A stretch of 64,000 bases of DNA from Streptomyces sp. A0642. GTDB taxonomy: Bacteria; Actinomycetota; Actinomycetes; Streptomycetales; Streptomycetaceae. Within the stretch, counting starts at the first letter, position 1; every line of letters starts with the position of its first letter. Location of the stretch: assembly GCF_004795105.1 (NCBI RefSeq), contig NZ_SSBL01000002.1:496001-560000 (forward strand), written 5' to 3'. Positions 8,318 through 16,397 of this stretch are shown piece by piece. The notes under the pieces are model-generated. The model was not told the origin of the DNA. It did not search any database and saw only the letters and a program-made list of their open reading frames with translations. The position numbers and the translations under genes are program-made.

Positions 8318-8937
8318 CGCGCGCCGCGGCCATCTGGGCCGCCCGCACCAGCGCCCTGCAGCGCCTCGCCACCGGCCACACCGCCCTCCAGCACCGCATC
8401 ACCACCGCCCTCACCGCCTGGGTACGCCGCGGCCGCCGCGACGACCTCGAGGGCCTGGCCGCCGCCCTCGGCTGCTGGCTCCGCCTCGCCCTCCTCACCG
8501 CGGCCGGTGCCGGCGTCTACCTCGCCGTCCGCTCCCGCCCCCGCCTGATGTGGCTCCTCGCCGCCGTATGGGCCATCGCCGCATGGCGCGCAGCAGCTGC
8601 TCCCCGCCCGGCCGAGGAGACCGCCCCGGCCACCCCCGAGGAGCCCCACCAGCCAGACCCCCGCGACGCGGTCCTGCGCCTGCTCTACGAGGCCCTCGAC
8701 GACCGCCCCGCAATGTTCCTCTCCGAGCTCCTGCAGTCCCTCCAAAGGAGGGGCCACCTGGAGGGCGTGACGGTGGCCGGCCTGCGGGCCCGTCTTGAGG
8801 CCCTCGACATCCCCGTAGAGATGAGGCTCAAGTTCGGCGGCCGCGGGCCGACACGGGGGGTCGTCAGAAGCCAACTCCCGCCCCTTCCCCCGCTCGAGGG
8901 GACCGAGGCGTCTCCCACCCCGTCTACCGCCGCCTGA
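8314..8937 (+). CDS. Membrane protein with C-terminal winged-helix-like domain
   Basis: A 207-residue protein with ATG at 8314 overlapping the previous stop. Two hydrophobic helices lie near residues 50-70 and 75-92. The C-terminal part (residues about 115-185) reads like a winged helix: VLRLLYEALDDRPAMFLSE, then VAGLRARLEALDIPVE and a basic GRGPTRG segment. With the DUF2637 protein it is the second protein here that combines membrane helices with a DNA-binding-like tail. Function unknown. Confidence 0.6.
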   Translation: MTRAAAIWAARTSALQRLATGHTALQHRITTALTAWVRRGRRDDLEGLAAALGCWLRLALLTAAGAGVYLAVRSRPRLMWLLAAVWAIAAWRAAAAPRPAEETAPATPEEPHQPDPRDAVLRLLYEALDDRPAMFLSELLQSLQRRGHLEGVTVAGLRARLEALDIPVEMRLKFGGRGPTRGVVRSQLPPLPPLEGTEASPTPSTAA

Positions 8938-9083
8938 CCTGCACATCTACCGCAGCGTCCCCCGGTATCCACCCACCATCTACCGGCCCATCTACCGCCG
9001 GTCCACCAGCCCCGGGGCGGGCGTCATCCGCCAAGACACCGCCCGCCCCGGTCCCATCCCGCAACACGAGACAGGACACGATC

Positions 9084-9254
9084 ATGGGCCTCTTCAGCCG
9101 CAAGAGCGAGACCACCGAGAGCACCGAGACCCCCAAGCCCCTCGGCAAACTCCCCACCATCCCGACGACGCGATACCCCAACGACCCGCGCGGCAAGGGC
9201 CACGAGACCACCTACCAGGCCTCCCGCGGCGGCTGGTTCAAGCCCAACAACTGA
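9084..9254 (+). CDS. Small hypothetical prophage protein
   Basis: A 56-residue hydrophilic protein, MGLFSRKSETT to WFKPNN, in a stretch otherwise empty from 8938. It has many Thr, Lys and Pro and no hydrophobic segment, so it is probably cytoplasmic. Small proteins of this look are common near the left arm of Streptomyces phage late regions. A GC-rich terminator follows 23 bp after its stop. Confidence 0.6.
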   Translation: MGLFSRKSETTESTETPKPLGKLPTIPTTRYPNDPRGKGHETTYQASRGGWFKPNN

Positions 9255-9276
9255 CCCCGCTGTCAGACCCACCCGG

Positions 9277-9303
9277 CCCCGTCCCGCTCCCGACAGGACG
9301 GGG
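9277..9303 (+). terminator. Terminator after the small gene at 9084
   Basis: An 8-bp GC-rich inverted repeat (CCCCGTCC at 9277-9284, GGACGGGG at 9296-9303) with an 11-base loop. It closes the second rightward operon. Confidence 0.65.
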
Positions 9304-9387
9304 CCTCGACGCGTCCAGACCGATCCCGCTGGACATGATCACCATTTGGCGTCACACTGCTGCCAGCACCACACGTATGTCCAGCGA

Positions 9388-9410
9388 GCCCCTGACCGGC
9401 GGTCAGGGGC
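9388..9410 (+). terminator. Second hairpin before the HTH gene
   Basis: A perfect 10-bp inverted repeat, GCCCCTGACC at 9388-9397 and GGTCAGGGGC at 9401-9410, loop of 3, followed by TTTCGT. It looks like a classical terminator, but it lies only 25 bp before the ATG at 9435, so it could also act as an attenuator or operator for that gene. Confidence 0.6.
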
Positions 9411-9434
9411 TTTCGTACGTCCGGACGGAGGCCC

Positions 9435-9701
9435 ATGACCACAACGTGGCTTACCGCCGCCGAGGCCGCCGCCCACGCCGACCGCGCCCGGCAGACCCTC
9501 ACCGCCGGCGCCGCCCACATCAAGCCCGCCACCATCCGCCAGTGGGCCAGCCGCGGACACCTGCAGCGCACCGGCCTCACAGAACGCGGCCACCCCCTCT
9601 ACTCCCTCGCAGACGTCGCCCGCGCCGAGGTAGCAACCCGCAGCCGCGCGCTACGCCTGGCCGGCATCCCAGAGGCGCTCACCACTCCCACGCATCCGTG
9701 A
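9435..9701 (+). CDS. MerR/excisionase-like helix-turn-helix protein
   Basis: An 88-residue protein. The N-terminal LTAAEAAAHADRARQTL, then IKPATIRQWASRGHL and HPLYSLADVARAEV is the MerR-type winged-helix pattern, with recognition helix TIRQW and wing. It could be the excisionase of the prophage or a regulator of the late module that begins about 700 bp downstream. Confidence 0.7.
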   Translation: MTTTWLTAAEAAAHADRARQTLTAGAAHIKPATIRQWASRGHLQRTGLTERGHPLYSLADVARAEVATRSRALRLAGIPEALTTPTHP

Positions 9702-9738
9702 CACGATTCCCCCTCATCACGACATCCCAGGGGGGATC

Positions 9739-10143
9739 ATGCGCACCCGCACCACCGCCATCGTCACGGCCGGCCTGCTCCTGACCACGCTCACCGCGTG
9801 CGGCAGCAGCGACAAGGAGGACACCAAGGTGGACACGCCCAAGCCTCCCGCCTACACCGTGGCGAACAAGAAGGAGAAGACCAAGACCGGCAGCGCCGAC
9901 CTGGTCATCCCCAACGCCACCGTGGCCGGCGCCAAGGCCGCGATCCAGGACTACGCCAAGACCATCGACGGCCTGCTGAACTACAGCATCACCGTGGTCC
10001 GCTCCAACGCCGACAAGACGTACGTATGCCGAGGCGAGTGGGTCAAGGACGAGCAGGCCGCCGAGATCTACACCGGCGGCCGCATCACCTCAGACACCTG
10101 GCCCGCCCTCGACATGAACTGCCCCGACCCCAAGGGCAGCTGA
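9739..10143 (+). CDS. Prophage-encoded lipoprotein
   Basis: A 134-residue protein. The N-terminus is a lipoprotein signal: basic MRTRTT, a hydrophobic stretch, then the lipobox LTAC with the modified Cys at position 21. The mature part is Lys-rich at first (KKEKTKTGS) and then forms a compact alpha/beta domain with two Cys (YVCRGEW and MNCPD) that may pair. It is exported and anchored on the outer face of the membrane. Phage lipoproteins often block superinfection by related phages; that role here is inference from location and type. It lies in its own small unit between hairpins. Confidence 0.75.
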   Translation: MRTRTTAIVTAGLLLTTLTACGSSDKEDTKVDTPKPPAYTVANKKEKTKTGSADLVIPNATVAGAKAAIQDYAKTIDGLLNYSITVVRSNADKTYVCRGEWVKDEQAAEIYTGGRITSDTWPALDMNCPDPKGS

Positions 10144-10156
10144 CCCACCCCACCCC

Positions 10157-10187
10157 GAGCCCGGACGCAGACGCTGCGCCCGGGCTC
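10157..10187 (+). terminator. Hairpin after the lipoprotein gene
   Basis: GAGCCCGG at 10157-10164 pairs with CCGGGCTC at 10180-10187, just after the lipoprotein stop. Probable terminator or RNA-processing hairpin. Confidence 0.55.
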
Positions 10188-10208
10188 ACGCACGCCCAGG
10201 AGGACCGC

Positions 10209-10412
10209 ATGGCCGCCATATCCACAGCGTCGGGGTTCCCGCGATGGGTCGGAGCGCGCGTCACCTACTCCTGGCCTGGCATCTACGCCACGACCGCCAC
10301 GCGCGCCCCTGACGGCTCCCTGCGCATCCAACTGCAGGTCGACGTCCCACCCATCCGGGGAGCCCTGTACGGCGCATGGCTGGCCCTGCGGCTCAGGTGC
10401 AAGGGCTACTGA
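10209..10412 (+). CDS. Small hypothetical protein
   Basis: A 67-residue protein with ATG at 10209, preceded by AGGAGG. It is mostly beta-strand-like (VTYSWPGIYATTATRAPDG) and ends in a basic segment. It lies 6 bp before the HNH gene and may be co-transcribed with it. Family unknown; the longer frame starting at 9798 lies over the lipoprotein gene and was rejected. Confidence 0.5.
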   Translation: MAAISTASGFPRWVGARVTYSWPGIYATTATRAPDGSLRIQLQVDVPPIRGALYGAWLALRLRCKGY

Positions 10413-10418
10413 CCCGCC

Positions 10419-10787
10419 ATGCCGACACGAGCACCCAAGCGGTGCACCACCGGCGGCTGCAACGGCACCCCCACCCCTGGGTCAGGCAAGTGCCCCCGCT
10501 GCGCCCGACCCCGCCCCCGCCCCTCCGCCGCTGCGCAGGGCTACGGGCGAGAGCACGAGCAGCGGTTCCGTGCCGGCGTCCTGGCCCGCGACACCGTGTG
10601 CGTGCTCTGCCGCAAGGCGCCAGCCGTGCACGCCGACCACTGGCCACTGTCCAAGCGCGAGCTCGTCGCCCGCGGCCTGGACGACAACGACCCACGGCGC
10701 GGCCGCGGCCTGTGCCACTCGTGCCACTCCTCGGAGACCGCCACTCATCAGGCCGGCGGATGGAACCGACGCGGCCCGGAGTACTGA
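10419..10787 (+). CDS. HNH endonuclease of the packaging module
   Basis: A 122-residue protein with a complete HNH pattern: CVLC near residue 64, HADHWPLS (the first catalytic His and the DH pair) and CHSCHS for zinc binding. An additional Cys-rich N-terminus (CTTGGC, CPRC) may bind a second zinc. HNH proteins next to terminase genes in HK97-type phages nick DNA at the cos site and stimulate the terminase. Its position directly before the small terminase fits this role. Confidence 0.88.
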   Translation: MPTRAPKRCTTGGCNGTPTPGSGKCPRCARPRPRPSAAAQGYGREHEQRFRAGVLARDTVCVLCRKAPAVHADHWPLSKRELVARGLDDNDPRRGRGLCHSCHSSETATHQAGGWNRRGPEY

Positions 10788-10929
10788 GCGTGACCGGGGT
10801 AGGGGGGCCTAGATCCCTGGCCCGGGGCCCCGCGGAACGCGGGGGGGAGCCCTGTCTCGCGCTGACAGGTTTCAGGATCCGCCGTACCAGGCCGCCCGCC
10901 GTAACAATGTGTGACCACTGGGGGTGATC
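10788..10929 (+). other. Gap between HNH and small terminase, possible cos region
   Basis: A 142-bp noncoding gap with unusual G-runs (a 6-G run at 10802-10807 and a 7-G run near 10840). In cos phages with an HNH gene the cohesive-end site usually lies in this gap. No cohesive overhang can be identified from sequence alone. Confidence 0.3.
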
Positions 10930-11412
10930 ATGGGGAAGCGTGGGCCCGCTCCGAAACCGACGGCGCTGCGCGTCCTGCACGGCGACCGTCGCGACCGGAT
11001 CAACACCGCCGAGCCCCGGCCGGACGAGCTCGAGGTCCGGCCCCCGGCCTGGCTGAACGCGGCCGGCCTCGAGGTGTGGGAGCAGCTCGCCGACGACCTG
11101 GCCGCCAAAGGGGTGCTCACCGCCTGGGACGTGGAGGCGTACGCCAACTGGTGTGACGCCGTGGTCCGTCGGCGCGACGCTGCCGAGCACGTCGCCACTG
11201 AGGGGGCCGTGGTGGAGATCCCCGTCTACAACAAGAACGGCGACCTGACCGGCCACCGCCAGGGCAAGAACGCGTGGCTCCTGGCGCTGGATGCAGCGGA
11301 CGCGCAGGTCCAGCGGTACGGCGCCCGGTTCGGCCTGACCCCGTCCGACCGCAGCCAGCTGAACATCGCGCCAGCGAAGGATCCTGCAGGAGCGGAGCGG
11401 CTGCTGTCCTGA
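10930..11412 (+). CDS. Terminase small subunit (P27-like)
   Basis: A 160-residue protein. The N-terminal MGKRGPAPKPTALRVLHGD is the hallmark of the P27 small-terminase family, which recognises phage DNA and loads the large subunit. I chose ATG 10930 because it starts exactly at this conserved segment; a GTG two codons earlier is possible. The helical remainder (residues 45-135) fits the oligomerisation domain. The large subunit follows 16 bp downstream. Confidence 0.9.
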   Translation: MGKRGPAPKPTALRVLHGDRRDRINTAEPRPDELEVRPPAWLNAAGLEVWEQLADDLAAKGVLTAWDVEAYANWCDAVVRRRDAAEHVATEGAVVEIPVYNKNGDLTGHRQGKNAWLLALDAADAQVQRYGARFGLTPSDRSQLNIAPAKDPAGAERLLS

Positions 11413-11428
11413 GCACCCGGGGGTGGTG

Positions 11429-13237
11429 ATGGCTGCGCAGACCACGGCCAGGCCCGCCCGCTCAAAGGCCGCCACTCGCCCGCCCGGGCGTCGTCGGGCG
11501 CTGCGCATCGACCACACCAAGCGGTGGCGGCCGCGCTCTCGCAAGGGCGGGCGCTGCGGTTACACCCTGGACGGCAAGACGTGCGAGCGCACGGGCGCGC
11601 ACTACTGCGAGCCGCGGGCTGATCGCGTCGTCCGGTTCTTTGCCGAGCTCCTGGTCCACCCTGCCGGCGCGCTGGCCAATCACCGGTTCGAGCTCGCACC
11701 GTGGCAGGAACACGAGATCATCCGGCCGCTGTTCGGCGAGGTCCACTGGTCTGACCAGTGGGGCCGGTACGTCCGCCGTTACACCCGGGCCACGATCGTC
11801 ATGGCCCGCAAGAACGGCAAGTCCGCGCTGCTGTCCGGCATCGCGCTGTACATGCTGGTCGGTGACGGCGAGGAGTCCGCCGAGATCTACGGCGCGGCCG
11901 CCAACACCCGCCAGGCCGGGAAGGTGTTCGAGCCCTGCACCAAGATGGTTCGCAAGAGCCCGATCCTCGCGGCGCGGCTGGACCACATCAAGAACCAGCG
12001 GCGCCTGGTCGACGAGCAGACCGGCTCGCACTACGAGGTCATCCCGGCCGACGCGGACAACGAGCTCGGCCACAGCCCGCACTGCTTCATCCTGGACGAG
12101 GTCCTCTCCCAGCCGGACGACTCGCTGTGGAAGGCCATGCGTACGGCCGCCGGCGCGCGCACGCAACCGCTGATGATCGCGATCACGACCGAGACGTCCG
12201 ACCAGGTCTCGTTCGGTGCCGAGTTCATCGACGAGGCCGACCGGGTCATGGAGGACCCGGCCCGGGCACCGCACCACTTTGCGTTCGTGCGGAAGATGCC
12301 TCGCACGGTCGACGAGCTCGAGCGCCTGTGGCGGCTGTTCCCGGCCCGGCCCGAACTCCCGGTCTCCACCGATCCGTGGGACGAGGCGAACTGGGCCTGG
12401 CCCAACCCGGGCCTGGGCAACTTCCTGTCGATCCAGTCGCTGCGCGAGGAGGCCGAGGAGGCACAGACCAACTCCTCGGCAGAGAACGGGTTCCGGCAGT
12501 TCCGCCTCAACCAGCGGGTCTCGCAGATCACCCGCTGGATTCCGATGGACCTGTGGGACATGAACGCCCGCGAGATCGCCCCGAACCCGGGATGGATCGC
12601 GGGCCGGCTCGAGGCTCAGCGCTGCTGGGCAGGGTTGGACCTCTCCTCGAAACTGGACCTCACCGCCTGGTCGCTGCTGTTCCCGGACGGGTCGATGACG
12701 TGGCGTTTCTGGGCGCCGGAGTCCGTGGCCCCGCACCTGGACGAGCACACCGGCGGGGCGTTCAGTGACTGGGCCCGGGACGGTTGGATCACGCTGACCG
12801 ATGGCGACACGATCGACTACGACACGATCTACGACGACATCGAGACGGACCACCAGCTGTTCCGGATTGTCGACATCACGTACGACAAGTGGTGCGGCGA
12901 GCCGGTCCGCCAGGAGATCGAGAAGCGGACCCGGCTCAAGACGATCGAGTCCGACACCACGTACAGCCGGATGACGCCCCCCATGGCTGAGTTCATGCGC
13001 GGCCTCAAGGCCCGCGAGTACGCGCACTACGGCAACCCGGTCGCCCGGTGGATGGCCGACAACCTCGAGTGCAAGAGCCCTCGGGACGACCCCGACCGCA
13101 TCCGCCCGGTGAAGCCCGACCGCGGGAAGTCCGGCAAACGAATCGACGGCATGCCCGCGCTGCTGTTCGCCATCGACGGCGGCATGCGCGGCATGCCCGC
13201 CCCGTCCATCTACGAGTCGCAGGGCATGGCCCTGTGA
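11429..13237 (+). CDS. Terminase large subunit
   Basis: A 602-residue packaging motor. Residues about 120-225 are the ATPase core, with a Walker A-like ARKNGKS at 126-132 and Walker B CFILDE at 219-224. The nuclease half follows, with an acidic GLDLSSKLD near residue 400 and a last Asp in RIDGMPALLFAIDGG near the C-terminus. This is the Terminase_1 type used by HK97-like siphoviruses. GTG codons at 11423 and 11426 are alternative starts; ATG 11429 is best placed after the G-rich ribosome-binding site. Confidence 0.95.
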   Translation: MAAQTTARPARSKAATRPPGRRRALRIDHTKRWRPRSRKGGRCGYTLDGKTCERTGAHYCEPRADRVVRFFAELLVHPAGALANHRFELAPWQEHEIIRPLFGEVHWSDQWGRYVRRYTRATIVMARKNGKSALLSGIALYMLVGDGEESAEIYGAAANTRQAGKVFEPCTKMVRKSPILAARLDHIKNQRRLVDEQTGSHYEVIPADADNELGHSPHCFILDEVLSQPDDSLWKAMRTAAGARTQPLMIAITTETSDQVSFGAEFIDEADRVMEDPARAPHHFAFVRKMPRTVDELERLWRLFPARPELPVSTDPWDEANWAWPNPGLGNFLSIQSLREEAEEAQTNSSAENGFRQFRLNQRVSQITRWIPMDLWDMNAREIAPNPGWIAGRLEAQRCWAGLDLSSKLDLTAWSLLFPDGSMTWRFWAPESVAPHLDEHTGGAFSDWARDGWITLTDGDTIDYDTIYDDIETDHQLFRIVDITYDKWCGEPVRQEIEKRTRLKTIESDTTYSRMTPPMAEFMRGLKAREYAHYGNPVARWMADNLECKSPRDDPDRIRPVKPDRGKSGKRIDGMPALLFAIDGGMRGMPAPSIYESQGMAL

Positions 13238-13254
13238 CCCCCAAGGAGGCCCGC

Positions 13255-13431
13255 GTGGACCGCTGGGACGTCCTGGTCCTGCTCGGTGTCAGCGCCACCG
13301 GTACGGGCCTGTACCTGCTCGCCCCCTGGCTCGGCATCACCATCGCCGGGCTCGTGCTCCTGGCCGTCGGTGTCGCCGGGGCGCACAGCGCGAACCGCGC
13401 CCCTGACGGCAAGTCGCAGAAGGGAGCCTGA
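13255..13431 (+). CDS. Small two-helix membrane protein between terminase and portal
   Basis: A 58-residue protein with two hydrophobic helices (about 5-22 and 25-42). I chose the GTG at 13255 because AAGGAGG lies seven bases upstream; an overlapping GTG at 13234 would add seven residues. Its stop is one base before the portal start. Function unknown; small membrane proteins at this position occur in other actinophages. Confidence 0.65.
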   Translation: MDRWDVLVLLGVSATGTGLYLLAPWLGITIAGLVLLAVGVAGAHSANRAPDGKSQKGA

Positions 13432-13432
13432 C

Positions 13433-15430
13433 GTGGGTCTCATGCGCAGCGCCCTGTCCGGGATCGCGACCCCGGAGAAGTGGGTGGAGGACTGGATGCG
13501 CGGCGGGTCGGTGAACTCTGCCGGCATCCGTGTTGACGAGGACACCGCCCTCACGTACTCGCCGTTCTTCGCCGGGGTGCGGGTCCTGTCGGAGGACGTC
13601 GCCGCGCTGCCGCTGTTCCTGTACGAGCGGATGCAGCCGCGCGGCAAGCAGCGCGCCACCGACCATCCGCTGTACGCGCTGCTGCACGACCAGCCCAACC
13701 CGATGATGTCCGCCGTTCAGTTCAAAGAGACCCTCATGGGTCACGCGATCACCTGGGGCAACGGCGTCGCGTACGTCGTCAGCAACAAGCGGACCGGCGT
13801 GGTCGAGGAGCTGTGGCCGCTGCGGCCGGACCGGCTGACCATCGGCGTGAAGCGCACCGGCCCCGGGAAGTTCGAGCGCCGCTACCGCTACGACGACGAC
13901 GTGAACGGCATCCACACCGTGCTCCTGCCGCACGAGGTCCTGCACGTGGCCGGCCTCGGGTTCGACGGAGTCCAGGGCTACTCCGTCGTCACGCTCGCCG
14001 CGAACGCCATCGGGCTGGGCCTGGCCACCGAGCACCACGGGGCGAAGGTGTTCAGCAACGGTGCCGCCCCCGGCGGCGCCCTGTCCCACCCGGGAAACCT
14101 GTCGCCCGAGGCGCGCCGGCGCATGGCCGACGACTGGGAGAACATCCACAAGGGCATCGACCGCGCGCACCGCGTGGCGATCCTCGAGGAAGGCGTTTCC
14201 TGGCAGCAGGTCGGCGTGCCCAACGACGCCGCCCAGTTCCTCGAGACCCGCAAACTCCAGGTCACCGAAATGGCCAGGTGGCTGCGCCTGCCCGCGCACA
14301 AGATCAACGACCTCGAGCGGGCGACGTTCTCCAACATCGAACAGCAGCAGCTGGACTACATCTCCAGCGGCCTGAACATCTGGCTTGTGCGGTGGGAGCA
14401 GGCAGTCCTGACACAGCTGCTGCTGCCCGAGGAGCGGAAGCAGTACTACGCCGAGTTCCTCGTGGACAGCCTGCTGCGCGGTGACACCCTCACCCGCTAC
14501 CAGGCGTACGCGATCGGCCGCCAGTGGGGATGGCTGTCCGCGAACGACGTGCGGGACAAGGAGAACGAGAACCCGGTCGACGGCGGGGACGACTACCTGG
14601 TGCCGCTCAACATGGTGCCGGCCGGACGTGCCGCCCCGGCCCGGGACTCGGTGGCCGCCAGGTGGGCGCGCATCATGCGCGGCCGCAGCGGCGCGCTGCG
14701 GGACAAGCTCGCCGACCAGTACGGGCCAAAGATCCGAGAGTCCGTGGACGAGGTCCTGGCCCTCGAGACGGAACGGGTCACGGCCCTGCTCGAAAAGCAC
14801 TTCGAGCCGGAGCGCGGCCGCCGCTCCCTGTCCGGGTTCCTCACCGGCCTCGGTGCCCTGTACGCGGATGACGGCCCGGTGATGACGCGGCTGGCCGAGT
14901 TGTGGGTGCCGCTGTTCCAGCTGTTCGCCGCCGACGTCGCGGACGATGCGGCCGAGGAAGTCGGCCACGACGAAGACGTCGACCTGTCCGTGTGGGCCCG
15001 GGCCTACGCCCTGGCCCACGCCGCCTACCAGGTCTCCTCGTCCTTCGGCCAGCTGCGCAACGTGGCCGAGAAGGCAGACACCCCCGAGGCGATCGTCGCC
15101 GACGTGCTGGGGCGACTGGCCAAGTGGCAGGAAGAGAAGGCCGACAAGGTCACCCGGTGGGAGAGCACGCAGCTCCCGAACGCGGCCGCGCGCGAGGCCT
15201 GGCGCGACGCCGGGGTGAAGCAAGTCAAGTGGGTGACGCGGGGCTCCAAGCACTGCCCGTACTGCATCAAGTTGGACGGCGCGCTGCGCGACATCGAGAA
15301 GCCGTTCGTCGGCAAGGGCGACGAGATCGACGGAGACGAGGACGGGGAGAAGCTCGTGGCGAAGCGCGACACATTCCACCCACCGGTTCACGCCGGCTGT
15401 CAGTGCCAGGTGGTGCCCGTTGTCCAGTGA
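13433..15430 (+). CDS. Portal protein fused to MuF-like head morphogenesis domain
   Basis: A 665-residue protein. Residues about 1-400 are an HK97-type portal: SPFFAGVRVLSEDVAALPL near the N-terminus, the mid-domain AWGNG-like turn (GHAITWGNGVAYV), and FSNIEQQQLDYIS in the C-terminal helix. After a linker, residues about 430-660 are helical and end in TRGSKHCPYCIKLDG and HAGCQCQV, the Cys-rich end of the MuF-like family. In most HK97-type phages these are separate genes. The portal forms the DNA entry ring of the head, and MuF-type proteins ride with it into the capsid. The start GTG follows AAGGGAG. Confidence 0.92.
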   Translation: MGLMRSALSGIATPEKWVEDWMRGGSVNSAGIRVDEDTALTYSPFFAGVRVLSEDVAALPLFLYERMQPRGKQRATDHPLYALLHDQPNPMMSAVQFKETLMGHAITWGNGVAYVVSNKRTGVVEELWPLRPDRLTIGVKRTGPGKFERRYRYDDDVNGIHTVLLPHEVLHVAGLGFDGVQGYSVVTLAANAIGLGLATEHHGAKVFSNGAAPGGALSHPGNLSPEARRRMADDWENIHKGIDRAHRVAILEEGVSWQQVGVPNDAAQFLETRKLQVTEMARWLRLPAHKINDLERATFSNIEQQQLDYISSGLNIWLVRWEQAVLTQLLLPEERKQYYAEFLVDSLLRGDTLTRYQAYAIGRQWGWLSANDVRDKENENPVDGGDDYLVPLNMVPAGRAAPARDSVAARWARIMRGRSGALRDKLADQYGPKIRESVDEVLALETERVTALLEKHFEPERGRRSLSGFLTGLGALYADDGPVMTRLAELWVPLFQLFAADVADDAAEEVGHDEDVDLSVWARAYALAHAAYQVSSSFGQLRNVAEKADTPEAIVADVLGRLAKWQEEKADKVTRWESTQLPNAAAREAWRDAGVKQVKWVTRGSKHCPYCIKLDGALRDIEKPFVGKGDEIDGDEDGEKLVAKRDTFHPPVHAGCQCQVVPVVQ

Positions 15431-15617
15431 CCGGGAGATCGAGTACGGCACCTGCTCGGCCTGCGGCGGCGACGCCATGCGGGTCAAGGACAGCACGACC
15501 GGCGCCTGGGTCCACCTGGACCCGCTGTGCGGGGACCCGAACTACGCGTTCCAGCCGCGCGCCCAGGACGCGCCGCCGCGTGACCGGCAGATCAAGGAAC
15601 CCAGGAGGAACCGATGA
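15420..15617 (+). CDS. Small zinc-ribbon-like protein between portal and protease
   Basis: A 65-residue protein overlapping the portal gene by 11 bp from a TTG start. It holds CSACGG and a later LCGD, three Cys that could bind zinc. It overlaps the protease start by 4 bp, which supports real translation. Function unknown. Confidence 0.55.
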   Translation: MSSDREIEYGTCSACGGDAMRVKDSTTGAWVHLDPLCGDPNYAFQPRAQDAPPRDRQIKEPRRNR

Positions 15618-16342
15618 AGGGACAGCGGCACTACCTGCGCGGGTACGTCGCCCGCGCGGACGGCGACGACGACGCGGCAGGCAAGCCGCTGTCGATCATC
15701 GCCGCGACCGAGGGGCGCAAGGGCGACGGCCTGAACCTGACGATGAAGGGGGCCGAGCTCGGCCGGTTCCAGTCCAACCCGGTCGTCGGGTACGGGCATT
15801 CCTACTGGGGCCGCGACGGCCTGCCGATCGGCCGCTCCGACAAGACGTGGATCGACGACGACAAGCTGCGCATGAACGTCGTGTTCGACCAGGACGACGA
15901 GTTCGCCGTCAAGGTCGAACGCAAGTACCGGGCCCGGATGATGAACGCTTTCAGCATCGGGTTCGACGTCTGGAACATCGACGACTCCGGCACCCCCGAA
16001 GGGTGGGAGCTGTTCGAGGTTTCCGCCGTGCCGCTCCCCATGGACCCCAACGCGATCGTCGAGTCCGGGCGCAGCGCCCTCGAGCTGGTCCGCGGCCTCG
16101 ACGTCCGGGGTACGCCGGACGAGTTCGCGCAGGCGGTCATGTCCAAGCTCGCCGAACTCGACGCCGCCGGCACACGCGCCGGGGCGGTCCTGTCCAAGAA
16201 GAACAAGACGCTCGTCACGAACGCCCGCGACGCCCTGCAGGAACTCCTGGACGGCGCCGGCGGAACCGGCGACGAGGACGACGACGAGCGCCAGGCGCCC
16301 GCCGTCGACAACGCCCGGCTGCTCCGGCTCGCCGGTATCTGA
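15614..16342 (+). CDS. HK97-type prohead protease
   Basis: A 242-residue serine protease that trims the capsid delta domain during head maturation. The catalytic His62 sits in VVGYGHSYW and Ser114 in MNAFSIGFD, the standard HK97 protease pattern. The acidic stretch GDEDDDERQ near the C-terminus is the self-cleaved tail typical for the family. AGGAGG precedes the ATG. Directly upstream of the capsid gene, as expected. Confidence 0.93.
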   Translation: MKGQRHYLRGYVARADGDDDAAGKPLSIIAATEGRKGDGLNLTMKGAELGRFQSNPVVGYGHSYWGRDGLPIGRSDKTWIDDDKLRMNVVFDQDDEFAVKVERKYRARMMNAFSIGFDVWNIDDSGTPEGWELFEVSAVPLPMDPNAIVESGRSALELVRGLDVRGTPDEFAQAVMSKLAELDAAGTRAGAVLSKKNKTLVTNARDALQELLDGAGGTGDEDDDERQAPAVDNARLLRLAGI

Positions 16343-16343
16343 C

Positions 16344-16368
16344 CCCCGCGCCGCGCAGCCGCGCGGGG
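16344..16368 (+). terminator. Hairpin between protease and capsid genes
   Basis: CCCCGCGC at 16344-16351 pairs with GCGCGGGG at 16361-16368. It lies in the short gap before the capsid gene and could be a weak terminator or a processing site that sets capsid mRNA level. Confidence 0.45.
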
Positions 16369-16397
16369 CACCTCATCACACCGAAACGGAGACACCC

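Noticed and set aside
1..10400. Early region as part of a conjugative AICE instead of a prophage
   Set aside because: DUF2637 proteins occur in both. No FtsK/TraSA translocase, Rep or relaxase was found, and the region runs without a break into phage packaging genes in the same direction.
13337..15496. A leftward open frame of 719 codons opposite the portal gene
   Set aside because: Shadow of the portal-MuF gene; no recognisable domain and no ribosome-binding site.
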